A DNA stretch of 64,000 nt, taken from contig NZ_JABBYO010000005.1 in the NCBI RefSeq assembly GCF_012958305.1, forward strand, positions 124,001 to 188,000. Reading direction: 5' to 3'. Of this stretch, positions 1-10,818 are shown one piece after another (the first letter of the stretch is position 1; each line of letters starts with the position of its first letter). This DNA comes from Tautonia rosea (GTDB lineage: Bacteria; Planctomycetota; Planctomycetia; Isosphaerales; Isosphaeraceae). The position numbers and the translations under genes were made by a program. Below the pieces are notes generated by a model. It worked only from the letters and a program-made list of their open reading frames with translations, had not been told where the DNA came from and did not search any database.

Positions 1-809
1 CTCCCCTCTTAACGTCTCCTGAACTGACCGGTGACTGGGAGGCCAGGCTCCGGGAGATCGAACGCGGCCGTCTCGCTCCTGACCAATTCATGAGCGAGAT
101 TGCTCGATTCACTCGATCGATTGTCGGCAATGAACCAGAGGAACCGATCGACTCGACTCGCCTGGGCGATTGTCCTCGATGCGGATGTCCGGTCATCCGA
201 GGAAAACGGGGATATGGCTGCTCGGCCTGGAAAGCGGGGTGTACCTTCGTTCTCTGGAAAGAGGTTGAAGGTGTGCCACTTGATGAGCATCAGATCCGAG
301 AACTCCTCCAGCGCCGGGTGCTCACTCGGGCAATCGCCCTGCCCTCCTCCGGGCCTGCTCTGCTAAGGCTCGCCGATTCGGGAGCGTTGCTTGCGATCCC
401 TGTCCCTTACAAGCTCCCCAAGCGTTTTGGCGAAAAAACGAGTCAGCTCGTTCGAACGTCGGCTTCCCCACGATCGAGGGCCTCGAAACGGCTGAACGCT
501 CTGAAGGCGGCTCCAGAGGATGAATCGAAGGGGACGTTTGCCACCATCTCCCTCGGTCCTTGCCCTCGATGCGGAGCCGACGTGGTCGAGCAACCCAAGT
601 CGTTCGGTTGCAGAGCCTGGAAGTCAGGCTGTTCGTTTGCGATCTGGAAGTCGATTTCCGGGAAGCGGATTACGGCCCGGACGGCCCGGACGCTAATCAC
701 GCAGGGAAAAACCGCCATACTCAAGGGGTTCAAGTCCAGGGCCGGGAAACCATTCGCGGCTCGACTGAAACTAGAGGAAGGGGAGGTGCGGCTGGAGTTC
801 GACGCGTAA
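1..809 (+). CDS. topB: DNA topoisomerase III, C-terminal part (5' end outside window)
   Basis: The reading frame is open from the first complete codon at position 3 and runs 268 residues to TAA at 807-809, so the gene starts before the window. The fragment begins in the end of the type IA core (LTGDWEARLREIERG, then the conserved APDQFM segment). It continues into two cysteine-rich C-terminal repeats, each with CPRCG followed by GC-AWK-GC and a [VA][LI]WK end. Such repeats are typical of the TopB/TraE C-terminus and help bind single-stranded DNA. TopB is a type IA enzyme that relaxes and decatenates DNA by nicking one strand. The catalytic Tyr and Toprim domain are not visible. The stop abuts the stop of the convergent gene at 810 with no intergenic base. 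Confidence 0.88.
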   Translation, partial: PLLTSPELTGDWEARLREIERGRLAPDQFMSEIARFTRSIVGNEPEEPIDSTRLGDCPRCGCPVIRGKRGYGCSAWKAGCTFVLWKEVEGVPLDEHQIRELLQRRVLTRAIALPSSGPALLRLADSGALLAIPVPYKLPKRFGEKTSQLVRTSASPRSRASKRLNALKAAPEDESKGTFATISLGPCPRCGADVVEQPKSFGCRAWKSGCSFAIWKSISGKRITARTARTLITQGKTAILKGFKSRAGKPFAARLKLEEGEVRLEFDA

Positions 810-2114
810 TCAACGCGAAGGAGGAAGGTCGATCCCATCCTTCCGAGCCCCTTCGGCTGGCTCAATGCCCAGAAGTCGGGCCACGGTGGCATGAAGCTGG
901 AGGGAGTGAACCGGGCCGAGATCAAGACCGCCAATCGGTTCGGGAAAACGCCAGACAATGGCCGCACCGAGCATTTCGGGGTTAGTCACTGGGTCGTAAC
1001 CGTGCATCCCAAGGGGGCCGTCAACCTCGTTGACCGGCGCTGTGACGCGACCGTCGGCGGAGTCAAACCCTCTCCCGGCGAAGGCAAACCCTGTGTCTAC
1101 CACCACAACGATGTCTCCCACCCGAGTCGGGTGACGATACTGCCAGGCTTGCGGCAGCGTCTCACGTCGGTAGGCACGAGCAAAGTCGAACCCGTTCACG
1201 CGCTCGATCAGCCGATCAATTTTCCCCTCACGATCCGGGTCATTTCGTTCCGTGAAGAAGAGATGTCCAACGTTGCCGCTTGTCAGGCGGACGACTCCGG
1301 GAGCACGCTCGACACCGGCCAACCGATCCAGATCGACCATGGTCGTCACGGTCGACATACCGTGATCGGTCGTGATCAGCAGAATGAGTTGATCGTCCGG
1401 TGACATCTTCGTACGCCAGAGTTCGAGTAAATCCGCATGGAAATGCTTGAGAATCTTGTCGATCTCCTGGATTGCCTCGTTCACTTCCGGCGCATCGGGA
1501 CCGTAGGAATGGCCCGCCTTGTCGAGACCGCTCCCGTAGCCGAGCAAGAGCCGAAGTGGTTCGTCACCGCGATCGTCTCGCCAGACCGAGAGCAGGCGAT
1601 TGAGTCGATCTGAGTCGGAGAGCTGGCCATCGAACGCCGGGTCGAAATAGTCTGTTCGGATGGGCCCGAGCTGGTTGTGAGAAAGGGTCCAATCGAGCGA
1701 TGCCACCCTCAGCCCTTGCCGGGCGGCGGTGAGCCAGATCGGCTCGGCCTCGAGCAAGGCGGCATCTCCCGGATAGCGGTAGAACAACCCGGTTTCATCA
1801 TCATAAAAGCTGTTGCTTGGAATACCGTGTTGCTCGACACCCACTCCGGTCGCCTGTGAAACATGGCTCGGGAAGGTGAGCGAGGGGAAGACCGGAATCA
1901 AGGCTTGGGAACTTGCCCCTTGCTGTGCCAGTTCGTTCAAGAAGGGTGAGGCGCCACGGTCCAGATAATCTGCTCGCCAGCCATCGAGGCTAATCCAAAC
2001 GACCACGGTCCTCGATTCGTCTGAACCTCCCTTAACCTCCGACCCGATCGCCGAGTGTGCCCCGGCGAGCCAGATTGCGAATAGAACCCCCAGAATCCAG
2101 GAAGACTGACGCAT
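810..2114 (-). CDS. Secreted alkaline-phosphatase-superfamily phosphodiesterase (ENPP-like)
   Basis: 434 residues with an N-terminal signal peptide of about 25 residues. It has the hallmarks of nucleotide pyrophosphatase/phosphodiesterases: the first metal Asp in ISLDGWRADYLD, the nucleophile Thr in FPSLTFPSH, GSGLDKAGHSYGPD, and the late metal-binding ITTDHGM. Family members hydrolyse phosphodiester or pyrophosphate bonds of nucleotides or lipids outside the cytoplasm. The substrate cannot be read from the sequence. An AAGGGA-like ribosome site precedes the ATG. It is last in a run of four minus-strand genes (HAD, pfp, gnd, this), but a 224-base gap from gnd suggests separate expression. Confidence 0.85.
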   Translation of the reverse strand: MRQSSWILGVLFAIWLAGAHSAIGSEVKGGSDESRTVVVWISLDGWRADYLDRGASPFLNELAQQGASSQALIPVFPSLTFPSHVSQATGVGVEQHGIPSNSFYDDETGLFYRYPGDAALLEAEPIWLTAARQGLRVASLDWTLSHNQLGPIRTDYFDPAFDGQLSDSDRLNRLLSVWRDDRGDEPLRLLLGYGSGLDKAGHSYGPDAPEVNEAIQEIDKILKHFHADLLELWRTKMSPDDQLILLITTDHGMSTVTTMVDLDRLAGVERAPGVVRLTSGNVGHLFFTERNDPDREGKIDRLIERVNGFDFARAYRRETLPQAWQYRHPTRVGDIVVVVDTGFAFAGRGFDSADGRVTAPVNEVDGPLGMHGYDPVTNPEMLGAAIVWRFPEPIGGLDLGPVHSLQLHATVARLLGIEPAEGARKDGIDLPPSR

Positions 2115-2338
2115 GAAGACTGTCCCTTCTCGATGCCGATCATCGCCGACCCAACCCTGACCTGGACCAACCGAATGATCTTATCCGACCGGCATGAAGG
2201 ATTGATGAGGATTCCGGCCCGGTTCGATCGAGGAAATGTCGCGACCGGGTTGTCGAGGGAGGCGATGGGGCGAGCCGAGCCTGGGACAGCCACGGATGAC
2301 TGCCCCCACGGGTTGGGCGATCCAGGTGAACCGGTCGA

Positions 2339-3802
<1,464 letters not shown>

Positions 3803-3865
3803 CGGAGTGTTCTCTATCTGACGGGTCGATCGGGGTCTGTGAGAGCGATAGAACGGCGATCGGGA

Positions 3866-5158
3866 TCAGCGGCGGTAAGTCTGGGGGACGTAGGTTGAGA
3901 GTTTCTTCGGGGCGAGCACCTGAGAGATTTTGGCGAACCGCGCGAGCCCGTCAACCTGCGGAACGCTGACCCAGTCGCTCCCGATCAAGGGGCGTGCGTA
4001 CTCGACGAAGTCGTCGGTCACGTCGATGCGGTTGGGTGCGATCCAGTGGTCCGGGAATGACCGATCCTTGGCAGCGACCTGTTCCAGCGGGACCTTATCA
4101 TACGTGACGCTGTAGCCGCCTCGTGTCCGGTCACGAAGGATCGTCGCCATGTAGCCGTTGCCGTCGTCTCGCGCCACGGCGACTGCGTGGCAACCGACCC
4201 GGTAGGCCTCGTCGAGGTCGACCACACTGGCGTAGGCAATGGCGTTGCGCTGGTCGGTCCCCGGAATCTGGAAGCGGGCCTTGCCGGGCACGGGGAGATC
4301 AAGCGAATTGACGTAATTGGTCACGACCTGGGCGACAGTCGTCTGGCTGGCGCTGAACTGGACGTGGCCGAAGGTGTCACGAGAGGCACCCAGGTCGCCC
4401 ACGTCGAACCCTTCGGAGACGACCACGATACAGCGACCGAATTCGCGGAGCGTCTCGACCACGTTCTGACCGAGTTGTTCAAGGCTGACCTTGGACTCAG
4501 CCATGTAGATTTGAAGCGGCATCTCGCGATTCGGGTCAGCCAGGCGAGCAGCGGCGGGGATGTAGCCGATCTTTCGTCCCATCGCCTGGATGACCATCAC
4601 CGGGTCGGCCGGGCAACTTCCAGCGTTTTCCTCGTTCACTTGGCGGATGTACTGAGCCATGTAGCGGGCGACCGAGCCATAGCCCGGAGAGTGGTCGAGC
4701 AGGGTGAACTCGCTATCTCCCAGGTCGTTGTCGATGGTCTTCGGCACGCCGGTGGCGATGAGGTCGAGCCCCTTCTCGTGGGCGAGTTGGGCGACCTTGT
4801 GGGCGGTATCCTGGGAGTCGTTGCCGCCAATGTAGAAGAAATAGCCGACGTTGTGGGCCTTGAGGACCTCAACAACCCGGGCGAAATCCTCATCCTGCCC
4901 GGGTTTGAGCTTGTATCGGCAGGTGCCGATCCCTCCGGCGGCCGGAGACGTGCGCAATAGCGCGATCTCCTCGGCAGGTGACGCCGAAAGGTCGATCAGT
5001 TCTTCCTTGAGCACCCCTTCGATCCCGAACCGACCTGCGAAGACTTTGCCGAAGTGCTCCGGCATGCGGAAGCAGGTCTCGACGATCCCGCGGAGGCTGT
5101 TATTGATCACACAGGTCGGGCCTCCGGATTGGGCCACGACAACGTTGGACGCGGGCAT
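3866..5158 (-). CDS. pfp: Phosphofructokinase, probably pyrophosphate-dependent
   Basis: 430 residues. The N-terminal VAQSGGPTCVINNS is the phosphate-donor loop. GGNDSQDT (about residues 111-118) stands where ATP enzymes have GGDGS. An Asp in the fourth position is the usual mark of PPi-dependent enzymes because it blocks the ATP alpha-phosphate. VPKTIDND (about 138-145) carries the catalytic Asp, and MGRKIGYIPAAARLA binds fructose 6-phosphate. The reaction is the reversible interconversion of fructose 6-phosphate and fructose 1,6-bisphosphate using PPi. Start choice is supported by GAGGTG a few bases upstream of the ATG. It is immediately upstream of gnd, forming a sugar-phosphate unit. Donor preference is inferred from the motif. 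Confidence 0.92.
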   Translation of the reverse strand: MPASNVVVAQSGGPTCVINNSLRGIVETCFRMPEHFGKVFAGRFGIEGVLKEELIDLSASPAEEIALLRTSPAAGGIGTCRYKLKPGQDEDFARVVEVLKAHNVGYFFYIGGNDSQDTAHKVAQLAHEKGLDLIATGVPKTIDNDLGDSEFTLLDHSPGYGSVARYMAQYIRQVNEENAGSCPADPVMVIQAMGRKIGYIPAAARLADPNREMPLQIYMAESKVSLEQLGQNVVETLREFGRCIVVVSEGFDVGDLGASRDTFGHVQFSASQTTVAQVVTNYVNSLDLPVPGKARFQIPGTDQRNAIAYASVVDLDEAYRVGCHAVAVARDDGNGYMATILRDRTRGGYSVTYDKVPLEQVAAKDRSFPDHWIAPNRIDVTDDFVEYARPLIGSDWVSVPQVDGLARFAKISQVLAPKKLSTYVPQTYRR

Positions 5159-5336
5159 TGGGGCACCTCAGGGTGTGGCGATCCTCGGCCGATGCTCGGG
5201 GATCTCATCGCGGTTCCGACCGGGCAGCCGGGAGTCTTGCGGAGTCGTGGGTTTTCGTCGGGGACGATTCGCAAGGGGGCTTGATTGCGCGTGTTCCCTG
5301 TGACGGCAATCGTTATGAAACGACGGATTCGACGGC

Positions 5337-6239
5337 TCAGGACGCCGACTCCCAGGGCGGATGCTCAGGGAGCAGGGCCTCGAACTCGGCGATACGCTCA
5401 GCCATGTACGAGCCCGCATAGGTGCCGTTGAAGAACCGAGGGAGCGCCTCGTCATGAAAACGTTGCCACGATTGATCTTCGAAGCCGGGGTTGATCGGGT
5501 AAAAGAGGACCCCGTTCGCCTCGGCGGCCTTGCGATCACCCGGCGCGTCACCCACCATCAGGATGTGATCGGGGGCGTAACGGCCTCCCGCGGCCAGTCC
5601 CAGATGCTCCTTCTTTGACCCAAGTTCCTGACCGGCGATCAGGCCGACGAATTGGGCCAGATCGTGTTCTTCCCACTCTCGGGTCAGGGCCTCGACCGGA
5701 GTGGCCGAGACGACCATCACGTCGGCTTTTCCCTTCAACGCCTCCATCGACTCTCGAACCATCGGAAAGGGAGGGACATTGTGAACCATCTCGCCCACGG
5801 TTTGATTAACCGCCTCACTCCACTTGAGGCAGAGTGTCAGATCGGGATCTCCGGTCCGTTCGACCTCGGCCTTCAAGACCGGGTTGCCCAGTTTCGACTC
5901 CCGATCAATCCAATCCCGTAGACCGCGCAATTCCGGAAGCTTGACCCCCCGGCGTTTGACTTCAGGGCGTCGTTCGAGCAGATCGAGTGCCTCGGTCAGG
6001 GCCGGAAACCGATTGATCCCGCGATGCTTCGAGTACAAGTTGACAAATTCAGCGGCTTCTCGGGCATATTTTGAGACGGCGGCAAGCCCGAAGAACTTGA
6101 TGATGTTGGGGATGAAGCACTCCTTGTGCTTGACCTCCATCGTGTCGAACACGCAACCGTCGCTGTCAATACCAACGAAGAAATCGTGGGTTTTGACGAA
6201 GTTTCTCAGTGCGGCCTGTGGATCGGCAGCGGCCGACAT
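5337..6239 (-). CDS. HAD-superfamily hydrolase
   Basis: 300 residues when started at the ATG at 6239, which sits behind an AGAGAGAGA purine tract. The open frame extends further upstream, but that part (rich in Arg, Pro and Ser) does not look like protein. Motif I is IDSDGCVFDT with nucleophile Asp25 and Asp27. Motif II is VVSATP, motif III includes GSKKEHL, and motif IV is MVGDAPGDRKAAEANG. These indicate a phosphatase of the phosphoglycolate-phosphatase-like type acting on a small phosphorylated metabolite. It lies 178 bases upstream of pfp on the same strand, so a role in sugar-phosphate metabolism is reasonable but not shown. Confidence 0.82.
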   Translation of the reverse strand: MSAAADPQAALRNFVKTHDFFVGIDSDGCVFDTMEVKHKECFIPNIIKFFGLAAVSKYAREAAEFVNLYSKHRGINRFPALTEALDLLERRPEVKRRGVKLPELRGLRDWIDRESKLGNPVLKAEVERTGDPDLTLCLKWSEAVNQTVGEMVHNVPPFPMVRESMEALKGKADVMVVSATPVEALTREWEEHDLAQFVGLIAGQELGSKKEHLGLAAGGRYAPDHILMVGDAPGDRKAAEANGVLFYPINPGFEDQSWQRFHDEALPRFFNGTYAGSYMAERIAEFEALLPEHPPWESAS

Positions 6240-6551
6240 GGGCGTCTCTCTCTCTGGCAACGTCACAACGCGGGAAAGGCTCGGCACTTCCGGGATCGGG
6301 AGCCGACGAGCCGAAGGGTTTGGAGGGCCGACGAGCACTCGCCCGGCGGTTTGGACCGTTCGGTTTGCCAGAACGGGTCGTGAATGAGCGGTTTTACTCG
6401 ATCGGGACCATCGGGAACAAGGGGGCACGACCAGCGCTCTCCCCGCCCGAATCAATTGTTTCGACCCGAGTCGTATGTTAGTGTCTTGTCAGTGCTTGAG
6501 GGACGAGTGGTCAACGCTTCCATCGACGAAAACCACCGGGGACTCCGCGTC
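6240..6551. other. Divergent intergenic region between HAD hydrolase and Ser/Thr kinase
   Basis: This 312-base stretch separates two divergent start codons and must hold promoters for both. Both neighbouring reading frames stay open through much of it, so the start sites are somewhat uncertain. I see a TATGTT at 6474-6479 that could be a -10 box for the kinase but no well-spaced -35 box, and no clear operator or hairpin. Confidence 0.4.
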
Positions 6552-7844
6552 ATGGCAACGAGCGATCGGCCACGATCTGAGAGTGATGTGCCCGTCGACT
6601 TTCTCGACACCCTGAAGCGGGCGGCAATCGTCTCGGACAAACTGCTGGCTGAGATTCGTTCGAAGGTCCTTGCCGGTGACTATCCGATCGACGCGAACGA
6701 CCTGGCCCAGCAACTGATTGCGGATGAACTGCTGACAGAATACCAGGCCAAGCGTCTGCTCGGAAACCGCCCCGGTTCGTTGACCATTGGGCGATACGTC
6801 ATCCTGGAGAAGCTCGGAGCCGGCTCGATGGGTCGGGTTTACAAGGCGAAGCACCGGATGATGGACCGGGTCTCAGCCTTGAAGATCATCGCGCCAGAGA
6901 TCAGCAACAACGAACGGGTGGTCGCCCGGTTTCAGCGCGAGATGCGACTGGTCGGCAAGCTCGACCATCCGAACGTCGTTCGTGCCTTCGACGCCGACAA
7001 GGATCGCGGAATCCTTTACATCGCAATGGAATACGTTGCCGGAGATAGCCTGGGGCAGCGGCTTCGATCCAAAGGCCGAATCCCTGCGGCGGAACTGGTC
7101 GGCTATATCGCTCAGGCCGCCCTGGGATTGCAGCACGCCCACGATCAGGGGATCGTGCATCGAGACATCAAACCGTCGAACCTGTTGCTAGGCGCCGACG
7201 GTTCCATCAAGGTCCTCGACCTTGGACTGGCAACCTTGATGGAGGCCGACGATCAATCCGCCTTCGCCACGGCCGACGGGGTCGCGGTCGGCACCGTGGA
7301 TTACATGTCTCCCGAACAGGCGATGGGAAAAGAGCTCTCGCCCGTGAGCGATCTGTTTAGCCTTGGTTGCACGATGTACCACCTTCTGACCGGCCGCTTG
7401 CCTTATCCCGGAAACTCTCCGCTTGATCGCATGTTTGCCCGGATCAATCAGGAACCGGTGCCAGTCAAGGAGTTAAGGCCCGATCTTCCCGATCGGCTGG
7501 TGGAGGTGCTCGCCCGCCTCATGGCGAAGCAACCTTCGGAGCGTTATCCGACCGCCGCCGCCGCCTCCGAGGCGCTTCAGGCCCTTGTCCGAAGGCGATC
7601 CGCGAATGCGGCAGTCGGAGTTGCACCCACCGTCAAACCGGCTCAGGTTCCACCGACCCCACCTGCTCCGCCACCACCACCTCAGGTGAAATATGTCAAG
7701 GTTTCGCCGACCTTCCCGTCCTGGTTTCAGCCGATCGCTCGGCTGGCCGAGCGATCGGCAGTCGGAGCCTTGCTCCTATTCCTGGGTGTCCTCGGTCTCG
7801 CATTTGGAGCGGGTTTGATCGTCGGCATCCTCGCCAGTGGCTGA
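6552..7844 (+). CDS. Membrane-anchored serine/threonine protein kinase (PknB type)
   Basis: 430 residues from the ATG at 6552. Residues 1-78 form a helical N-terminal segment common in planctomycete kinases. The kinase domain (about 80-345) has glycine loop GAGSMG at 89-94, ALKII Lys111, catalytic HRDIKPSN at 203-210, DLG at 223-225 in place of DFG, and GTVDYMSPEQ in the activation segment. A proline-rich linker (PPTPPAPPPPP) leads to one C-terminal transmembrane helix ending in VGILASG, so the kinase faces the cytoplasm and has almost no extracytoplasmic sensor. An earlier start is possible because the frame is open to about 6384. Substrates are unknown. Confidence 0.93.
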   Translation: MATSDRPRSESDVPVDFLDTLKRAAIVSDKLLAEIRSKVLAGDYPIDANDLAQQLIADELLTEYQAKRLLGNRPGSLTIGRYVILEKLGAGSMGRVYKAKHRMMDRVSALKIIAPEISNNERVVARFQREMRLVGKLDHPNVVRAFDADKDRGILYIAMEYVAGDSLGQRLRSKGRIPAAELVGYIAQAALGLQHAHDQGIVHRDIKPSNLLLGADGSIKVLDLGLATLMEADDQSAFATADGVAVGTVDYMSPEQAMGKELSPVSDLFSLGCTMYHLLTGRLPYPGNSPLDRMFARINQEPVPVKELRPDLPDRLVEVLARLMAKQPSERYPTAAAASEALQALVRRRSANAAVGVAPTVKPAQVPPTPPAPPPPPQVKYVKVSPTFPSWFQPIARLAERSAVGALLLFLGVLGLAFGAGLIVGILASG

Positions 7845-7867
7845 GTCCGTAGGTCGTGGCAAAGACT

Positions 7868-8860
7868 TCAGGAGGCTGCCGAGGCTCCGTGCGATGTCTC
7901 ACTGGACGCAGGGCTGAGCAGATCGTGAAGCGCTCCGGCCAGTTCGGGGAAGGCGAAGCGATAGCCGAGTTCAACCGCTCTGGCCGGCAGAACGCGTTGT
8001 CCCTTGGTGACGACCTGAGCGACCTCACCCAGGACGGTGCGAAGCATCACGTCGGGGGGGCCGATCGGCAGAAAGGGACGGTGGACCACTCGGGCGAGTT
8101 CCCTCGAAAACTCGATGTTGCGCACCGGGTTCGGAGCGGTGCCATTGATCGGTCCCTGAGCCTCGTTCGAGTCGATCGCCAGCACAATCAGGCCGACGAT
8201 GTCCGTCAAATGGATCCAACTCATCCATTGTTTTCCGGTTCCCGGGACGAGCGGATTCGATCCACTCCCAACAGGAGCCGCACCTCCGGGGAGCCACTTG
8301 AACAGAGGAGTCATCACTCCAAGTGCTCCTTCGCCCTTTGCCAGCACGATCCCCGTGCGGATGATCGCCAGGCGTGTTCCCGCATTGGCCACGGATCGGG
8401 ACGCGTCTTCCCACTCGCGGCAGATCACGGCCATGAAGTCCGATCCGGCGGGGCTAGATTCGGTCAGTTCCTCATCTCCGGTCATGCCGTAGTAGCCGAC
8501 GGCCGAACCCTGAACAAAGACGGTCGGTCGTGTCTTGGCCTGTTCAACGGCCGAGACCAGGTGCTCAGTCGAGTGCACTCGGCTCTCTCGAATGAGGCGC
8601 TTTACCTCGGGCGACCATCGTTTGGCAAAGAGATTGTGTCCGGTGAGATTGACGACGGCATCGCAACCGTCCACGCTTTTTTGCCAGGAACCGCTCGTGG
8701 TCGGATCGCCCTGCACAACCTCGACCTGCCGGAATTCGGGTCGTTCCCGAACGGAAGACGCCCGACGGGTCAGGACCACAGGCTGATCTCCTCGGCCAAC
8801 CAGTTCTGCAATCAGGCGGGACCCGATCAAGCCGGTTCCCCCTGCCATGAACACTCGCAT
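7868..8860 (-). CDS. TIGR01777-type NAD-dependent epimerase (SDR family)
   Basis: 330 residues from the ATG at 8860. The extended-SDR Rossmann motif GGTGLIGSRL opens the protein. The characteristic AVGYYGMTGDEELTE segment and the VNLTGHNLF region match the SulA/YfcH (TIGR01777) family. A GAGAGG tract lies upstream of the start. Members of this family are predicted nucleoside-diphosphate-sugar epimerase-like oxidoreductases, but few have a known substrate. The gene is convergent with the kinase (24 bases between stops) and diverges from an alpha/beta hydrolase. Confidence 0.85.
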   Translation of the reverse strand: MRVFMAGGTGLIGSRLIAELVGRGDQPVVLTRRASSVRERPEFRQVEVVQGDPTTSGSWQKSVDGCDAVVNLTGHNLFAKRWSPEVKRLIRESRVHSTEHLVSAVEQAKTRPTVFVQGSAVGYYGMTGDEELTESSPAGSDFMAVICREWEDASRSVANAGTRLAIIRTGIVLAKGEGALGVMTPLFKWLPGGAAPVGSGSNPLVPGTGKQWMSWIHLTDIVGLIVLAIDSNEAQGPINGTAPNPVRNIEFSRELARVVHRPFLPIGPPDVMLRTVLGEVAQVVTKGQRVLPARAVELGYRFAFPELAGALHDLLSPASSETSHGASAAS

Positions 8861-9192
8861 CAGACCAGATCCTCTCGCTGAGTCGTTTCGGGAATTGGGA
8901 CAACTCGGAGCCCTCGCCCCCGCCAAGACCCCTCTGGGATTCCGTTTGCAGAGTGAGCATTCCTTGGTGGGGTGCTCGCTCCTGATCCGGGAGGAATGAA
9001 TCCTTCATCAAAAAGTCATGCATACAAGGCAGGGGAAACCTTGCCGAGGCTCGGATGTCGTATGGTAGACTTGTGCCTCCAGTCCTGGGAGTTGAACACC
9101 GGGAGTTTCGGGAATTCCGGATTGATTGCCCAGGCCCCTCGGCCCTTTCCCGGCCGGATTTCCCCTCGTGCATCCGAGAGTCGACTGATCCG
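8861..9192. other. Divergent intergenic region
   Basis: This 332-base region lies between divergent SDR and alpha/beta hydrolase genes. The hydrolase frame is open from about 9055, but I place its start at 9193. The AT-richer patch near 9000-9035 is a candidate promoter zone. I see no confident -35/-10 pair, RNA or repeat. Confidence 0.3.
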
Positions 9193-10050
9193 ATGAAGAC
9201 GAACGGGCGCCATTTTTTCAATTTGCCCCTGGCTCTCCGGAGCTATCGGCGTTCCAATCCCCTCGTATTGGTCAACGGACTTGCCGAGCAATCCGAAAGC
9301 TGGTTTGCCAACCGGCATTCCTGGTCACGTCATTTCGATGTGAAAGTTCCCGAACTGCTCGTCTACGACGGCGAGGATCTCCACCGTCACATCGATGCCG
9401 GCGGCGAGGTGACGATTAGCTACTTGACCGATCGTCTCGCTCGGTACCTCGACGAGTTCGTCCAGAAACCGCCTTACCACCTGGTCGGATCGAGCCTCGG
9501 CGGGCAGGTGCTTCTCACCTATGCCGCCCGTCATCCGGACAAGGTGAGTAAATTGGTGCTCATTTGTCCCTCCGGCCTTCATGGTGAGGAAAACTTACCG
9601 ATCATGGACGGGGTTCGCCGAAGCGATTACGATTCCCTCGTCCGCTCGGTCTTCTTCAAGACGCAGTTTGCCGGAGAGGAACTCGTCGAGGCAATCGAGC
9701 AAAAGTTCCAGGACCGCCGTTGGAAGAAAGGTGTCTTGCGAACGCTTCGGGGAACCGTAGGGCACTCGGTCGGTACCCTCTTGACCCAGGTTCCGCACCC
9801 GACGCTCTTGATCTGGGGCCAGGATGATCGGATCATCGCCGACATTCCCGGTTCGATCCGAGCGGCCGATGGGATGCCGAGGGCCCGTCAGATTGTCATT
9901 CCACGATGTGGCCATGCCCCTCAGATCGAGCGAGCCGGACTGGTCAACAAATTGGTCATTCGATTCCTCAAGGACCGGCTCGATTCGATTCCACCAACCC
10001 TGAGCGCCGGCCGGGTCATGAAGAAATCTCGGGGCGTCACACCGCTCTGA
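9193..10050 (+). CDS. Alpha/beta hydrolase
   Basis: 285 residues from the ATG at 9193, with a GAGAG tract 10-15 bases upstream. The fold is shown by LVNGLAEQSESW (oxyanion region), nucleophile elbow GSSLGG, LLIWGQDDRI with the catalytic Asp, and CGHAPQIE with the catalytic His near the C-terminus. The triad is complete, so it should be an active serine hydrolase (esterase, lipase or C-C hydrolase). There is no signal peptide, so it is probably cytoplasmic. It is followed after 101 bases by a methyltransferase and then a GH3-type enzyme on the same strand, which hints at acyl or lipid chemistry. Confidence 0.85.
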   Translation: MKTNGRHFFNLPLALRSYRRSNPLVLVNGLAEQSESWFANRHSWSRHFDVKVPELLVYDGEDLHRHIDAGGEVTISYLTDRLARYLDEFVQKPPYHLVGSSLGGQVLLTYAARHPDKVSKLVLICPSGLHGEENLPIMDGVRRSDYDSLVRSVFFKTQFAGEELVEAIEQKFQDRRWKKGVLRTLRGTVGHSVGTLLTQVPHPTLLIWGQDDRIIADIPGSIRAADGMPRARQIVIPRCGHAPQIERAGLVNKLVIRFLKDRLDSIPPTLSAGRVMKKSRGVTPL

Positions 10051-10151
10051 TTAATCGGGTCCAGAGGATCTCGTGTTCTTCCCGTGTGTTCCGGATCGAG
10101 GCAGACACTTCGAACGGAGCATGTCGCCTTTCGTCCTTGGTTCGGGGTTCC

Positions 10152-10733
10152 ATGAAGGATTCGTTTCTCTTTCTTGGCAAGTTTCTCCGACACGGAACGG
10201 CCATCGCCAGCCTCGCACCGAGTAGTCCCTGGTTGTCCCGGACGACGGTGCGGAATATTGACTGGGACCAGGCCCGAGTCCTGATCGAACTCGGCGCCGG
10301 AACGGGTCCGATCACCCAGGAACTTGTGACACGAGCACATCCCGAATGCCGCCTGCTTGTCCTCGAACGAGACGCCGATTTCGTGAAGGTTCTCCGCGAT
10401 CGGTTCCCACCCCGGCCCAACCTTGACATCATCGAAGGGGATGTTCGAGACCTCCCCTCGATGCTCCAGGATCGTGGGATCGAGCGCGCCGATACGATCG
10501 TGTCGGGATTGCCCGTTCCCTCCTTTCCCAAAGACTTGCAGCGTGATCTGTTCCGAATGGTCGGGCAGGTATTGAAACCCTCGGGAACCTTCAATCAGAT
10601 CACGGAGATGCCCTGGGTGTATTATCGTTTCTACCAACGTTTCTTTGACGAGGTTCGATTCACCTTCGAGCCCCGGAACATCCCCCCCGCCGGTGCCTAT
10701 TACTGCCGGGGCGTGAAGCCCATCGCCGATTAA
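10152..10733 (+). CDS. Class I SAM methyltransferase, phospholipid N-methyltransferase-like
   Basis: 193 residues from the ATG at 10152. SAM-binding motif I is IELGAGTGPITQEL, followed by the acidic loop VLERDADF and IIEGDVRDL. VSGLPVPSFP occupies the motif IV position. This pattern resembles both the KsgA-like rRNA dimethylases and PmtA-type phosphatidylethanolamine N-methyltransferases. The short length, N-terminal FLGKFLRHG and SGLPVPSFP favour the PmtA-like group, so the substrate may be a membrane lipid. It lies between an alpha/beta hydrolase and a GH3-family enzyme on the same strand. Confidence 0.8.
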   Translation: MKDSFLFLGKFLRHGTAIASLAPSSPWLSRTTVRNIDWDQARVLIELGAGTGPITQELVTRAHPECRLLVLERDADFVKVLRDRFPPRPNLDIIEGDVRDLPSMLQDRGIERADTIVSGLPVPSFPKDLQRDLFRMVGQVLKPSGTFNQITEMPWVYYRFYQRFFDEVRFTFEPRNIPPAGAYYCRGVKPIAD

Positions 10734-10818
10734 CTCACTCCACGCACCTTTCAGCGGCCTCGACGCATCATTGCGATTGCGGGCGATTCGGCCTCTTAAC
10801 CCGCGACCTCTTGATCCG

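Noticed and set aside
6384-6551. Upstream extension of the Ser/Thr kinase
   Set aside because: The added residues are Arg/Ser/Pro-rich, and the ATG at 6552 starts a more ordinary N-terminus, though it cannot be excluded.
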